Shown here piece after piece: positions 23,753-34,626 of a DNA stretch of 64,000 bases. The translations under genes and the position numbers were made by a program. The notes under the pieces were generated by a model, which worked only from the letters and a program-made list of their open reading frames with translations, ran no database searches and was not told where the DNA came from. How positions within the stretch are numbered: the stretch's first letter is position 1; each line of letters opens with the position of its first letter. The stretch comes from Isoetes taiwanensis (Eukaryota > Streptophyta > Lycopodiopsida > Isoetales > Isoetaceae): positions 693,814 to 757,813 of the forward strand of contig JAJEKV010000058.1 in the NCBI GenBank assembly GCA_021234155.1, given 5' to 3'.

Positions 23753-23813
23753 ATTTACCAGCTGGCCCTGTAGAGGGTCAGCAAATTCGAATTCTCCTAT
23801 TTCTTAGCTTTCT

Positions 23814-24053
23814 ATGGACTCTAAAATCTTTACAATTGTCAAACAGGGTGACGGATTTACTTGTGGTTTTCTGTGTGGTTCTCCTTCAGAATTGTGGGAT
23901 TCGTTAATTGTAAATCAGTGGTTTCCAGATTGCCTTTTCCAGAAAGAATACTCCTTCATCCCGAGTTGCACAGAATTTGTTATTCAGATGCTCCATTCTT
24001 GGTTGGAAGAGTTCATTGGAAGCAAGCTTATTGTGAAGGTTTATTCTGAATAG
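23814..24053 (+). pseudogene. Small frame in LINE-B 5' region, product not recognised
   Basis: An open frame of 79 codons (around VKQGDGFTCGFLCGSPSELW) lies between the LINE-A junction and LINE-B ORF1. Its frame is open to the stop at 24053 and it has coding-like composition. I do not recognise it. It could be an upstream part of LINE-B or a gene fragment carried by it. Confidence 0.3.
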
Positions 24054-24217
24054 TAAACTGCTTGTTTCTTTGCCTTGTTTGCAAATTATGGCTTTTTTTG
24101 GTATTCCGACCTTTCTTATTGATAGTTAGCTTCTCTGCTCCTCCATTTCCATTTTCCTTCTCTATTTCCTAGCCGTTTCCTAGCCCTCTCTTCTCAATTA
24201 TCACCCCCCTTTCTTCT

Positions 24218-25276
24218 TTGTTGTTTTCCCCTGCACTTTTCAAATCTTTAATGACTTCGGCTGAAAATTCAAAAAAAGAAAAATATACTTCTGCAAAAAC
24301 CCTAAACTTCAGTTCTATCTCTTTCTTGCACCATTTTATGCGCCTGTCTGCCTGTGATCGAGCCAATCTGCTATCCCAGTTAAGTAATTTCCATGAACAT
24401 CCTTCTTCTTTCATAAAATTTGGAGATTTCTCTAACTCTGATTTGATACAAAAAGGAATGTATCATCTTGATCGATCCACTCCTATCCGGGATGACCTCT
24501 CCAAAGATCCTGGCTACAATGGTGTCCCGATCCTAGATGCCAGAGGTATTCCTATTCGAAATGGACCCCAAAGGCCAGCTGAAGAGATCCTTACAGATCA
24601 AGAACTTGCCAACAACCTGGATCGAATGAAAGCTCTGACCCCGCCCTCAGTTGATCTGTTCAAAGGTATTAAGCTCCATTCCAATGTCATTGCTTCAAGA
24701 ATTCAGTCCTTGCAAGATACTGTTGTCTTGGTTAAGGTTGATAAAGTCGGGTTGAAAATTGAAAGGATGTGGGACCAGCTCTTAAAATTACACAAAGGAA
24801 TTATGATCAACTCTATCTTCTGGTTAAATTTTCCTTATATCATGATTGAATGTGGTTCCTCTAGAACTGCCAATTATTTTCTCAAAACTGGTCGAGCTAC
24901 TTGTGATTCTTTTCAACTTAACTTCCTTAAGTGGAGTCATACTCTCCCTGATTTTGAAAAGTTATGCATTGCTCATGTTCAAATGAATGATCTCAGTCCA
25001 ATTTACTGGCATGAAGAGTGTTTCTCTCAAATCTTCAACTCCATTGGAACCTATATTGCAAATGTAATTTTTTCCTTCAAGCCTCCTAGATGCTATGTTC
25101 AAATTGACTTCTCCAAGCCAATTCCAACTTCTTTACCATTCATTGACTACTTTGGATCCAAAGCTTCTATGCAATTGAGATGGGTAGGTCTACCAAACCT
25201 CTCGCCATATTTGCAATTCCGTGCACTTTTCCAACTCTCAATGTGCAAGCCCTATAGAAAAGGAAGATTTCTCCGA
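24218..25276 (+). pseudogene. LINE-B ORF1, N-terminal part (DUF4283-like), split by LTR element
   Basis: This is the ORF1 protein of a plant L1-type LINE, an RNA-binding partner of ORF2. The open frame contains a long N-terminal region, then a DUF4283-like domain (about residues 185-350) with MWDQLLKLHKGIMINSIFWL, YFLKTGRATCDSF, a late CYVQIDFSKPIP and MQLRWVGLPNLSPYLQF. In the ORF as it stands, the reading runs into the LTR at GRFLR and stops within two codons. Conceptually leaving out the LTR element and one copy of its duplication continues the frame into the sequence at 40704. The usual zinc knuckle after DUF4283 is not visible. Confidence 0.7.
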
Positions 25277-25864
25277 TGTTAGTCCCAGGCCTCCCTGCAT
25301 GACTATTCATGCATACAACGGACCAAGTCAAGTCCAAGGATCCACAAACCAGAACGGGTCACGCCGTCAAAGGCCACGCCAGAAAGACTAAGCGACCACG
25401 CTATCAAAGGCTGCGCTGCTGCCAAGAGGCGGCGCAGACAAGTGACGCCCGTCACCGCCCAAGTCGGCGTCCAGGCGTGATTCCGTGCACTTCAAGAGGC
25501 ACCGCCAAAGATTCTTACAAATCAGGCCTCCTTCCGAGTCGCACCGAGATCGGTCGAGTGTCTATATTGGGCCAAAGGCCATTGTACTATATATATGAGT
25601 AGAGCTAGCACATGAGTTTTAGATGAGTTTTGAGTCTTGTCTCACATTGGTTTTCTCTCGATTGCGAGAGCTCATGTATCTTCATTGACATCAAGGAAGT
25701 TATTCTCATTATTGTGATCTCATTGTTCTCTTTTTGTCCTGTTCTCTTTTCCTTGTTCTTTTCTTGCAAATCCCGCGTGACATAGTCCCCGGATTCTCCT
25801 GTTAGATCCAAGGGTCCTCACAGAGGGCTGTCTTGCAGGAGTTCCCGAACCCAGACCCCAAACA
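25277..25864 (+). repeat. 5' LTR
   Basis: It starts TGTTAGTCCC and ends ACCCCAAACA just before the primer-binding site. A TATA-like stretch (TACTATATATATGAG, about 25585) probably drives transcription. Compared with the 3' LTR, the middle (about 25565-25735) is almost identical, whereas the GC-rich first 280 bp differ by many small indels. Confidence 0.85.
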
Positions 25865-25865
25865 C

Positions 25866-25883
25866 TGGCGCCGATGCCGGGTC
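25866..25883 (+). promoter_or_regulatory. Primer-binding site, tRNA-Asp type
   Basis: TGGCGCCGATGCCGGG is complementary, with one or two mismatches, to the 3' end of plant tRNA-Asp (ending ...CCCCGGCAACGGCGCCA). It lies one base after the 5' LTR end and about 28 bp before the gag start, the position needed to prime minus-strand DNA synthesis. Confidence 0.8.
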
Positions 25884-26754
25884 TGATTCGAATTTCCTTT
25901 ATTCTGTTGCCATGTCTGCACGAAACTTCACTCCCGAAGAACTTCTTTCCCAGACGGCGTCTCGCTTGGAGCGCAACCAACGACGGGAAGTTGTTCGCGA
26001 CATGTATGGATCTGCTTATGACATTGAGGGAGGCCACATTCGGTCTAGGGCTCAGTCGGCGCCACCCACCCCTCGTGTCCTGTCTCGTCCCAGTTCCCCG
26101 CCTCAAGCGTGCAAACATTGCTCACAGCCTCAGTCACCTCATCACTATCAGGAGCCCTATCAGGTTCAGCCTTCTCAACCTTACTTTCATACACCAGAGC
26201 ATGCCTACATCCATCATTCTTCTGGCCATACACCTCTGCCTTCACAACCATCATCTCCTCCGGGCGGACATGGATATCCACATGTCTCTTATGCTCCTCC
26301 CCAGGAATTTCCATTCCCTACATTTCCAACCGCTCTTCCTATTTACAACCTTACCGACCTCAAAACCAATGATCAGGCACCTCCAGTACCTCCCCCTCAG
26401 GCACCCCTTCATCAAGGTCTTTCAGGCACCATGCCACCTCCCACTCCGCCTCAATATAATCCTTATCCAGTTCCTGTACAACCAAGTACTTTCACCTCTA
26501 CCTTTCAGACCCTAAAGCTGACTTATCCCACCTTTGGCAACACGAAAGGCAAACCTTTAGACCAAAGTGCTCAGGCCCACATGGAAGAATTTGAGGCTCT
26601 GGCTGCCCTGAATGGTCATGCACAACCTCAACTGAAATTCCACATCTTTTCCACCACACTGCGTGGCTCTCCTCATCAATGGCTCATGTCCAACAAAAGC
26701 CACTGGAAACAAGATTGGTCAGACACAAGGCCTCCAAAAAATAATCGTTATTAG

Positions 26755-29210
26755 TTTTTCACAACAATTTTTATATGAACCCACTATAAGAAACTAATGT
26801 TACTTTGTGGGTTAATACGTTGAATTACTACTAACAGTTATATAGCGTGGTTCCTATGCATGATTTATTTTGCTAATTCATTACTACAGTTCATCATCGT
26901 GGTTCTTCATAGTAGTTATTTAGTTTGCTTCATAATAATGCTTTATTGTTGTGTTTTATGTATGTGGCTTAATTAATAATGTAAGCCATAAACCATTAAT
27001 AAATACTGCAAATGAAATTGGTTTTCTAATAAAATTATCTTACACCTTTCACTAAAAACTATGCATCTTTTTGTAAAAACTAGTGTTGTTTCATATGAAC
27101 CATTCGATGCATCTTTTTGTAAAAACTAGTGTTGTTTCATAGGAACCATTCGCGTTATGAAGGTGTAATGAACAACCAATTGTTATGAGTTTCTCTATCA
27201 AACTCTTAATATTTTGTTTGGTGTAATCTGCATGGTTTAAATGACAAATTTAGAAATGTTCATTAAGCATTCCATTGTTATTTTATATTGAAAAGACTTA
27301 ATGGCTTTTTGGAAATCTTATGTGTGGTCATGAAGTAATAATGACTTACTTGTCCTTGCAATTTATAAGAATGGGTGCAGGGATTTGAACCCTAATATTT
27401 CCATTTTTCCAATGATGAACTAGCAATGAGGGCATCACTTCGCAGCAAAGTAACAGAGCATTCTTCAGCGAGTAATTCCAAATATATCTTCGTTGCCCAT
27501 GCATTGAATTTTACAAATAGTATAGAATAGAATATAGAATAGAATAGTATAGAATAGACTTTTATGGGACCTAAACAATAAGGAACAGAGAGAAAAAGAG
27601 AACCCAATAAATAAAAGCAATCATCATATAAGAGAACCTTAAAAGACATGAACAAAAGAAATGCATGTTATGCACCATCAAAAGTGGTCTACAAACTTGT
27701 AAAATCCCTTAAGGAGCATTTGCCATAATGGGCATCAAAATAGTGAACTAAGCTACACCCTTAAATCTATACCCTTGGACCTATGGCAGTTTTTCTACAT
27801 CACACCATCTTCACAAGCATAGTACAAGATTTAGGCTACAATCTATTGTTTATTTCTGAACAACAGATGTATGATTTGATGGCAGCATCTCCTAATTTGC
27901 AATAGAATCAGATAAGAGAGCATGCTTATACCTTTGGAATGAGCACCATCTCTAATGAAGAACTATTTTAGCACACCAATGGCAATCTACAAAAATTCAT
28001 AGAACCATTTGTAAACCTTCAAAAGATCAAAGAGTGTGCATCTCTGAAACACTCTTTGAGAGTATTAGAACCAACATAATACCTTTATCTATAGAAAAAA
28101 CATTAATAAAAAATTTCACAATACAAATGAGATGATTATGGCTGCATAAAGTTCACAATCAAGATTCGCGTAGTCCATAAACATTAAGTTTCCTGAGCAC
28201 TTCAGCCATAACAATTACCCTTTTATTAATGACGGGTGTTAAAATAAAAAGAAACGACACTAATAATCTTCTAACTTCAAGAGTGACGATTTTAATCTTC
28301 TAAATAGAAGAAAATAATAAGGTCAAATAGAACAGGTTTATCACAATATTACGTAAGCCAAGTAGAAAATAAAACTTGAACACATGCATGAACTCATTAA
28401 GGCAACGTAAAACCAATTCAATCCATTACATACCATGTGGAAAAGGTCAAGAAGACATTGAAGGACTTCCACAATTCGGCATGCAATGCGTATTCTCTGT
28501 CATACTAATTGGAATCATTGCAGCAATTTTCTTTGGCAGTTGCTGCTGTATAGCCTATAAAACATATCATCCAATTCAAGAGAAAATATAAGAAGAAAAG
28601 AACTAGAAACTGCAAGCCATTAGGACTTGCATCAATGTAATCTACATAAAACAATGCCAAACTATTCTCTGATCAGTAGAATGACAGCTAAAAATTCTCA
28701 TTAACACGCAATGATTTCTAGAAGCTCCCAAGGACAAGCAAAAAAATACATCCATGACGTTAGGTTCCTAAAAACATATCATTGACATTACTTTGAAAGT
28801 TAGTATCCTCAAATAAGGGTTTCTGGAACATAAAGTAATGTTTGTTAGCAAGTACTATTTAAAATAGAGGCTAAAGATGTAAGAGGTCAAATCGAAGCTC
28901 TTTAGACAAAAACAATCTAACATAGCTGAAACGTGTCCAAGAATAGACGAAATGTCAACGATAAAAAAATGTTTTATTAGAACAAACAACTTCCTAACCT
29001 CTGCAACTGTGCGCATCAATAGAGTGAGTATGTCCGCATCCATAGAGTGAGTAAAAGGGGTTCCAGGCTCCTAAAAAATAATCCCAAGCATGAACCTGAA
29101 TAGAACATAACGAGGAAACATATGTTCCAGATGAGACAGGTTGAGGCTATAAATTGATCATGCATTAAGAAAGACTACCTTTTGTTGGAAGCCGTGTATT
29201 TGTGTAACAT
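26755..29210. other. CACTA-like element interior, left part: no gene recognised
   Basis: AT-rich DNA. A duplicated 40-bp block occurs at about 27060-27148 (both contain GCATCTTTTTGTAAAAACTA). A short ATAGAATAG-type tract is at 27518-27560. The small frame at 28376-28591 has a hydrophobic stretch (FSVILIGIIAAIFFGSCCCI) that would suit a membrane helix, but it has no wider support as a gene. Confidence 0.4.
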
Positions 29211-29263
29211 TCACAGCAGATCGTTGATTCACAGCAGATCGTTGATTCACAGCAGATCGTTGG
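29211..29263. repeat. Three tandem copies of an 18-bp unit
   Basis: The unit ATTCACAGCAGATCGTTG occurs three times in direct succession within the CACTA-like element. Being a multiple of three it encodes the repeated QRSAVN on the minus strand. That frame has no other sign of being a gene. Confidence 0.9.
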
Positions 29264-30338
29264 AGACAAAAAATGCCAGATTGATGGTTCTGGCTCGAAA
29301 AGGGGAATGATCGCTCCGCCGCTGCCGAAGGCGATTTCACCTGCTGCCGCAAAAAAGAAAAGCCCTAACTTTTTATTTTTTAGTCTATTTGCTTTTTTAC
29401 CTTATTCAACTTTCCCGCCTAGCTTAACATTGCCTCCCACTTGCTTTTTCACCTTCTTCTTCCTAGCACGTGCTACTCCTAGAACCTTAAATTAAAGCGT
29501 TTAGAATCTTAAATTAAAGGCATCTTAAAATATGGTCCCCAATGGTGAATGGGGATAATAGACTAGCCTAATATGTTAATAAGATAGAATATTAAGTTAA
29601 GGATGATGCAAGCCTACGTCAAAATTGTGAATAATATGACACTAAAATAGAATATTATGTTTGGGATAATGTGTTCCCATGGGCCCTTACCCAATGCATT
29701 CTTAACCTGAAAGAGATTCAATCCACCTTGTTACGACTATGGTATCCGGGGCTTGGTGAGCTCATGAGGGCGAACCAGCCCGCACCACACATAAGGGCCT
29801 TGGGGGCACATTACCCCATGTAATGGTCATCTGGGAGCAAATTGTCATCGTTCAATGTTGTTGGATGCCACATGGCATGATCTCAAACAGGCAGGGGAAA
29901 GCATGTCCGGGGAGCCATTTTGGATATAATCTGGGCTTGAAAAAGGCAATACGTGCTTCCACCGAACATTAAGTACTTAGTTTGTGATGTTGTAGTTTTT
30001 GTTTATAACATGTACTTCAAATAAATGATTGATGATACTACCAGACATAATTTTGCTAATCAAATGACTATGTAAAACAATTCTAATGAATAAGTTTGCT
30101 TGCTAACTCAACGTCTTCGCTGGCGCGGGACAAAGAACACATAAGCTAAGGACATTACTGCCACTTATGCGGGCATATTGTGGACACACCATTAAAGAAA
30201 AATACCACATTGGCACCACTTGGCTCGCAAAAAGACTACTACAGAATTACCTCTCACTAGGATGACATTTTATATAGATTACGGCTAGAATGTCAACGGC
30301 TTTGGCCACATTAAATGACAAATAGATGAACTTATATT

Positions 30339-30453
30339 GGGGAATGCCACAGGGGACCCCTTTCCGATTTTTTTTTTTTTTTTTTTTTTGTCACCGGCAT
30401 TAGCCGGAAGGGGTCCTTTCCAAACCGGAAAAGGGGACCCTATGGCATTTCCC
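30339..30453. repeat. Small inverted-repeat element with internal T tract
   Basis: Left arm GGGAATGCCACAGGGGACCC (from 30340) and, inverted from 30453, GGGAAATGCCATAGGGTCCC pair along about 28 bp. A run of about 20 T lies between them, followed by GTCACCGGC. It is probably a tiny MITE inside the CACTA-like element. A related T-run/GTTACCGGG junction is at about 60812-60835. Confidence 0.65.
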
Positions 30454-30454
30454 A

Positions 30455-30629
30455 ACAAAATGGAAGTTGGGTTGTCTAACGTTTTGTCCTTTTTGTCTTT
30501 TGTTGGGTCACTCATTTTCGATTCCATTCATTTTTGAACCCCAACTTCCATTCCGGACTAGAAAGATTGCCACCTGGCATCACCAAATTAAACTTCAAAC
30601 AAAAATGGAGACCCAACTTCCATTTTGTG
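30455..30629. repeat. Second inverted repeat, adjacent
   Basis: ACAAAATGGAAGTTGGG (30456) is matched in inverse by CCCAACTTCCATTTTGT (30612), with another partial copy of the arm (CCAACTTCCATT, 30541) between. It directly follows the preceding hairpin. Confidence 0.6.
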
Positions 30630-31444
30630 TAGACGTCATATGTGCCCCCTTATTCAAGAAGGTTTCTATGGGAATACAAGAGATTGGACGGGACGATAAA
30701 ATTCAATTTGATCAATTCTTAAATGACATTATTACTTGTGCACTTTAATGCTTTACAAATGGAAAAATAATTGTATTGCCATATTAGAAAAAAAAAAACA
30801 ATAGATTTTCAATTTGCCACTTAAACTACTCAAAAATGTGTCATTTGTGCCACTTCCGGTTGCCCCTAAAAGCAAACCCTCATTTATTGCTATTACAATT
30901 ACCTAATTGAAAGCATTGTGGGGATGTCAATATGCTCAATCATTCAACTACATGCGTGTATTCTAAAAAGGTAATATGGATAAATTTGAAAATGTCTAGG
31001 TTGAAAATCATTTTGGTTGAACACTAAAAGGTGCGATTGTCTTGATGTCGTCTAGGACTAATGCTTTTTATTGTTCATTCTACAAAATCATACTTTAAAT
31101 AAATTGTTTTAATAAATCACTATGCCATCCAAAAACCATTGTTGATTAATGTCAGGCGCATAGTAGATGAGACTCGCCACTTGAGGTGATTTTTACAAGC
31201 CACTACTAGTTTTAGTTAACCATTAGGACCTACCTAGAAACCACAACTAGTTTTTAAAAACCATTATGGCATTGATAACTAGCATCAAAAACAATATTAC
31301 AAACCACTACTAGTTTTGAAAAATCGCTATTGCATGTGGTTTTCTGTCTATCAAATAATTCATGTATAAAAAACCATATACATCATGGTTTCTAGACGTT
31401 TTAATACTAGTTAAATATAGCAATTCATTTTTGGACTCCTTGTG
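30630..31444. other. CACTA-like element interior, right part, and subterminal repeats
   Basis: No coding domain. The last 280 bp contain several AACCACTACTAGTTTT-like words in direct and variant forms, as expected for the subterminal transposase-binding region of this class. The terminus is at 31444. Confidence 0.5.
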
Positions 31445-32499
31445 AGAAATGAAAACTGCTTTTCTTTCTCACTATGGAACCACGGATGATGATCAACTTC
31501 ATCTCAAGCAACTCAATGACCTTTAACAAGAGCCCACGGAGTCCGCTAGGGATTTTGCAGATAGACTTCACATACCGCTTTCAAAGAAACTCAAGGAGTA
31601 CCCAAGACAGAGCCGGATCTTGGTCCAGTTTCTCCAAGGACTTCCTCCCAAATATCCGACTCATGATCAATACCGCGCTCAAGACTTTGGAGCAGGCTAT
31701 CGACCTTGTCAATCACTCAGTCAATGTTTCCTCCCGTGGTGTGGCTCTTCAGGAGCTCCCTTTCATTCCACCGGTCATGGTTCCAAAGACTACTGTACAA
31801 CCTCAACACGCCAATCAGCAGCGCAGTCAGATCTGGTGCCATATCTGTCAATACCAAGGCCACTTGGCAAATAAGTGCAACTCCACCAATGGCCCACCTC
31901 ATTGTAAACAATGCAACATGTGCAATCATGCCACGGAAGAGTGCACTCGCACTCATCCTACACCTTTCCGCAACAAGATGGTTTATCAAGTGCAAACCAC
32001 ACCTCAGCAACAATCGACATATCAGCCGCAACAACTGCAGGCTCAACACACTCAACCCTATCAGCAACCTCAGCAACAACGGGGACCAAGCACTCGCCCC
32101 CCTTTTGATCCTTCTAAAGCTCAGTGTTATCACTGTCAAGAATGGGGTCATACCACCACGGCATGTCCTCAACTTCCACAAGTTCAGGTGCAGCTTCTTG
32201 GCACCAATCAGACCACATCGGTCCGCCTCACGGCTTACCAACTCTGGATTGCCAATGGCAAACAAGGCCGTTCTTCGGAAACCACCCCGCGTGCCTCAGC
32301 AATCACGCTATCAACCAGCTCCTACCAATCACCCTCAGATGGATCAACAAGCCCAGAAAGAAATTTTTCAGGCTCTTAATCCTCCAGTACAGCCGTCAAA
32401 TTGGGTTGGTTTGGTTTCACGCCAGACCAGGGCGTCACGCCCCTTGACCATTATTCCTCATGGCACGCAACCTGCTTTTGCAGTCGACACGATCCCTCA

Positions 32500-33544
32500 T
32501 GAAAAGGAAAAAAAGGTTCACTTTGCACCTGACTTGGAGAAACTCATGCCTCATGTCATGCCTAAAGTACGCCAAAGCATTCTGAACCTCATGCAAGCTG
32601 CTGAAGGCCGCACGTTGGCTAATGTCCATGCCACCACCAGAGCTCAACAGCGTCAAGACGCACCTTCCACATCTCAACCTCCACGCCTCTATTATCCGAA
32701 TATTGCTGCAGAGGTGGAGCTACTCAAAGAAGTTGCTGCTTCATTACCACGCACTCCAGCTCCCGTGGATCCAGCAGATCCCTTTTCTCATGTGCCTCTG
32801 GAACTCCAAGAGGAGCTGGCAAAAATCAAAATTCCTTTAAGTTTGGCAACAATTTTGAAACTGTGTCCTGCTCTCAAGGACCAGTTACCACTCCCAACAG
32901 TTTTGGTTGGGGCCGTCGCTACCTCTACACCCACGGTACATGCCACGGTGGGCAATCAACAAGTCAATCATGTTCAAATTGACAGAGGTAGCGCTGTCAA
33001 TCTCATCACGGATAAACTCCGCAAGCAAATGGGCATCAAACAACTCTATCGTGCCCCATATGACATCAAATTGGCTAATGGCCATATCACGCGACCTCAA
33101 GGCGTCACGCCTCTTCTTCACATCAACATTGGTGATCTCAGATTTCCCTTAGAATTTGGTGTTTGGAAGGCTGGAGAAGATCCAGGTGATTATGAAATGT
33201 TGGTCGGCAGACCTTTTCTCCGACAGGCCAAGAGTATCCATTACTGGGCCACGGATCAGTTAGTCATCACCGATGGTCACCTCAATGCCACTATGGACTT
33301 GGAAACCGGCAAGATCATTTCGGTCGACCATGCTGAACCCTCTCTCTCCGACACCGATTCTGAGGACGCCCAGAATATCTATCACGTTCAGGCTCCACCT
33401 GCGAGTCTGCCTCTGTCATCCTACCCCGAATATGCTGATCCTTGGGGAGAAATGACTCTTGATCAAGACCAGGCTGTGGCTGCTTTGCTTGACCCCTACC
33501 TGGCTCCTTGCAATCGCATCCAACGTGTTGATCACTTTTCGTGA
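32500..33544 (+). pseudogene. Gag-Pol junction and aspartic protease of the LTR element
   Basis: In the long frame ending at 33544, after a Gag-derived linker, the protease domain begins near 32940: VGNQQVNHVQIDRGSAVNLI, then KLANGHITRPQGVTPL and YEMLVGRPFLRQ. The family active site is D-S/T-G; here the middle position is arginine (IDRGS), which should abolish activity. The ILG-like end block (MLVGRPFL) is intact. The frame stops at 33544, and pol continues after frame changes. Confidence 0.8.
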
Positions 33545-33899
33545 TGCGCACCTTCCTCCCCGATCCTCGTTGATGTACACGCCCATGAAGCAACCTCCGC
33601 TGATGACAATCAAGAACCTATCTTCTTCACCACGCCAGGCGCCACTCATCCCGTCATGCTTCAACCTCCTGCTCATATTGTTCAAGACACGTGGTTATCC
33701 CACATATTCGGACTCACGGCGCAGAGATTGTGGATGTTGGCAACAATCAGCCCGGCCCAAGATTGCCAATCTTCCGACAATCTCTATCGTAAAAGGGCAG
33801 ATCACGCTGCTCAAAAAGTTCAAAACACATTTTGCCCGGAGCTACGAGACCTTCGGGGATCAACAAAACTTGGGGAACTCACCATTCCTACCAAATCAG

Positions 33900-34626
33900 A
33901 TGCACGTCCTGTTTAGCAACGATAGTACCGGCTCAACCCCAATTACCGTGATCGTGTCAAGGCAGAAATTGACAAACTCCTTGCTGCAGGTTTGATCTAT
34001 GAGGTCAAACATTCTGAATGGGTGAGCCCCATCGCCATTGCTCTCAAACACAATGGTAAGATCCGGCTTTGCGTGGACTACCGAAACTCAATCGTGCCAC
34101 GAGGCGTGATCATTTTCCACTTCTCTTCACGCACTGTGTTCGAAGAGGTCATTGACATGAGATGTACTCCTTCATGGATGGTTTTTTCCGCTACAATCAG
34201 ATCTCAATCAAAGAATCTGATCGACTCAAGACTACTTTCACCACCCCGTGGGGCACTTTTGCCTACAAGATGGTTCCTTTTGGATTATCAAACTCTCCAT
34301 CAACGTTTCAACGCATCATGCTCTCAGTTTTTCATGATTTTATGAAGGAAAATCCCTTCCTGCAAATTTTTCAAGATGACTTCTCTGCCTACAGTTCCAT
34401 GGCTGACCATTTGGATAAATTGGAACTCGTCTTTCAGAAATGTGATGAGTCCGGCATTAGTCTCAATCCCGAGAAATGCACCTTCTGCGTCACCTCCGGT
34501 GTTCTGTTAGGACATGTTGTCAGCAAAGCAGGTATCACCACGGATCCCCGCCAAAATCGGGCCAGGTGCTCAAAGCTCACGCACCCGCCAATATCAAGGA
34601 GACACGCTCTTTCCTGGGTAAGGTAA
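33900..34626 (+). pseudogene. Reverse transcriptase of the LTR element
   Basis: About 33941 onwards reads AEIDKLLAAGLIYEVKHSEW and PIAIALKHNGKIRLCVDYRN, with the conserved CVDYR block. After a frame change near 34110, the frame 34162-34626 gives MDGFFRYNQISIKESDRLKT, FTTPWGTFAYKMVPFGLSNS, LQIFQDDFSAYS and LNPEKCTFCV. The catalytic box is FQDD where most Ty3 enzymes have Y(V/I/L)DD. The segment around the first catalytic Asp (MDG...) is preserved. Frameshifts separate it from protease and RNase H. Confidence 0.85.

Larger units (their letters stand above)
26724..31444. mobile_element. Non-autonomous CACTA-like (EnSpm) DNA transposon
   Basis: The left end reads CACAAGGCCTCCAAAAA and the right end, inverted, CACAAGGAGTCCAAAAATGA. 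Both sides are flanked by AGA (26721-26723 and 31445-31447), a 3-bp target duplication as made by EnSpm/CACTA elements. Subterminal repeats are visible at the right end (AACCACTACTAG-type at about 31180, 31230 and 31300) and GTGGTTC words at the left. No transposase domain is recognisable in its 4.7 kb. Conceptual removal leaves gag reading straight through (SEMKTAFL). The termini begin CACAA, not the canonical CACTA. Confidence 0.82.
25912..32379 (+). pseudogene. Gag of the LTR element, interrupted by a CACTA-like insertion
   Basis: The first part (25912-26723) begins MSARNFTPEELLSQTASRLE, passes through a proline/glutamine-rich region and reaches the capsid (LKLTYPTFGNTKGKPLDQSA, HQWLMSNK). 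The insertion 26724-31444 interrupts it. It resumes at 31445 with MKTAFLSHYG and SARDFADRLH, typical capsid blocks, then after frameshifts two zinc knuckles: CHICQYQGHLANKCN with a second cysteine-rich group, and CYHCQEWGHTTTACP (about 32130). A stop interrupts the resumed part (near 31505). Gag would form the particle that packages the RNA. Confidence 0.8.

Noticed and set aside
28376-28591. Small membrane-protein-like ORF in the CACTA-like element
   Set aside because: A single hydrophobic stretch by chance is common in AT-rich DNA; no start context or homology seen.
30339-30453. Rho-type or intrinsic terminator
   Set aside because: The T run lies between the arms of an inverted repeat, not after a stem, and this is eukaryotic repeat DNA.
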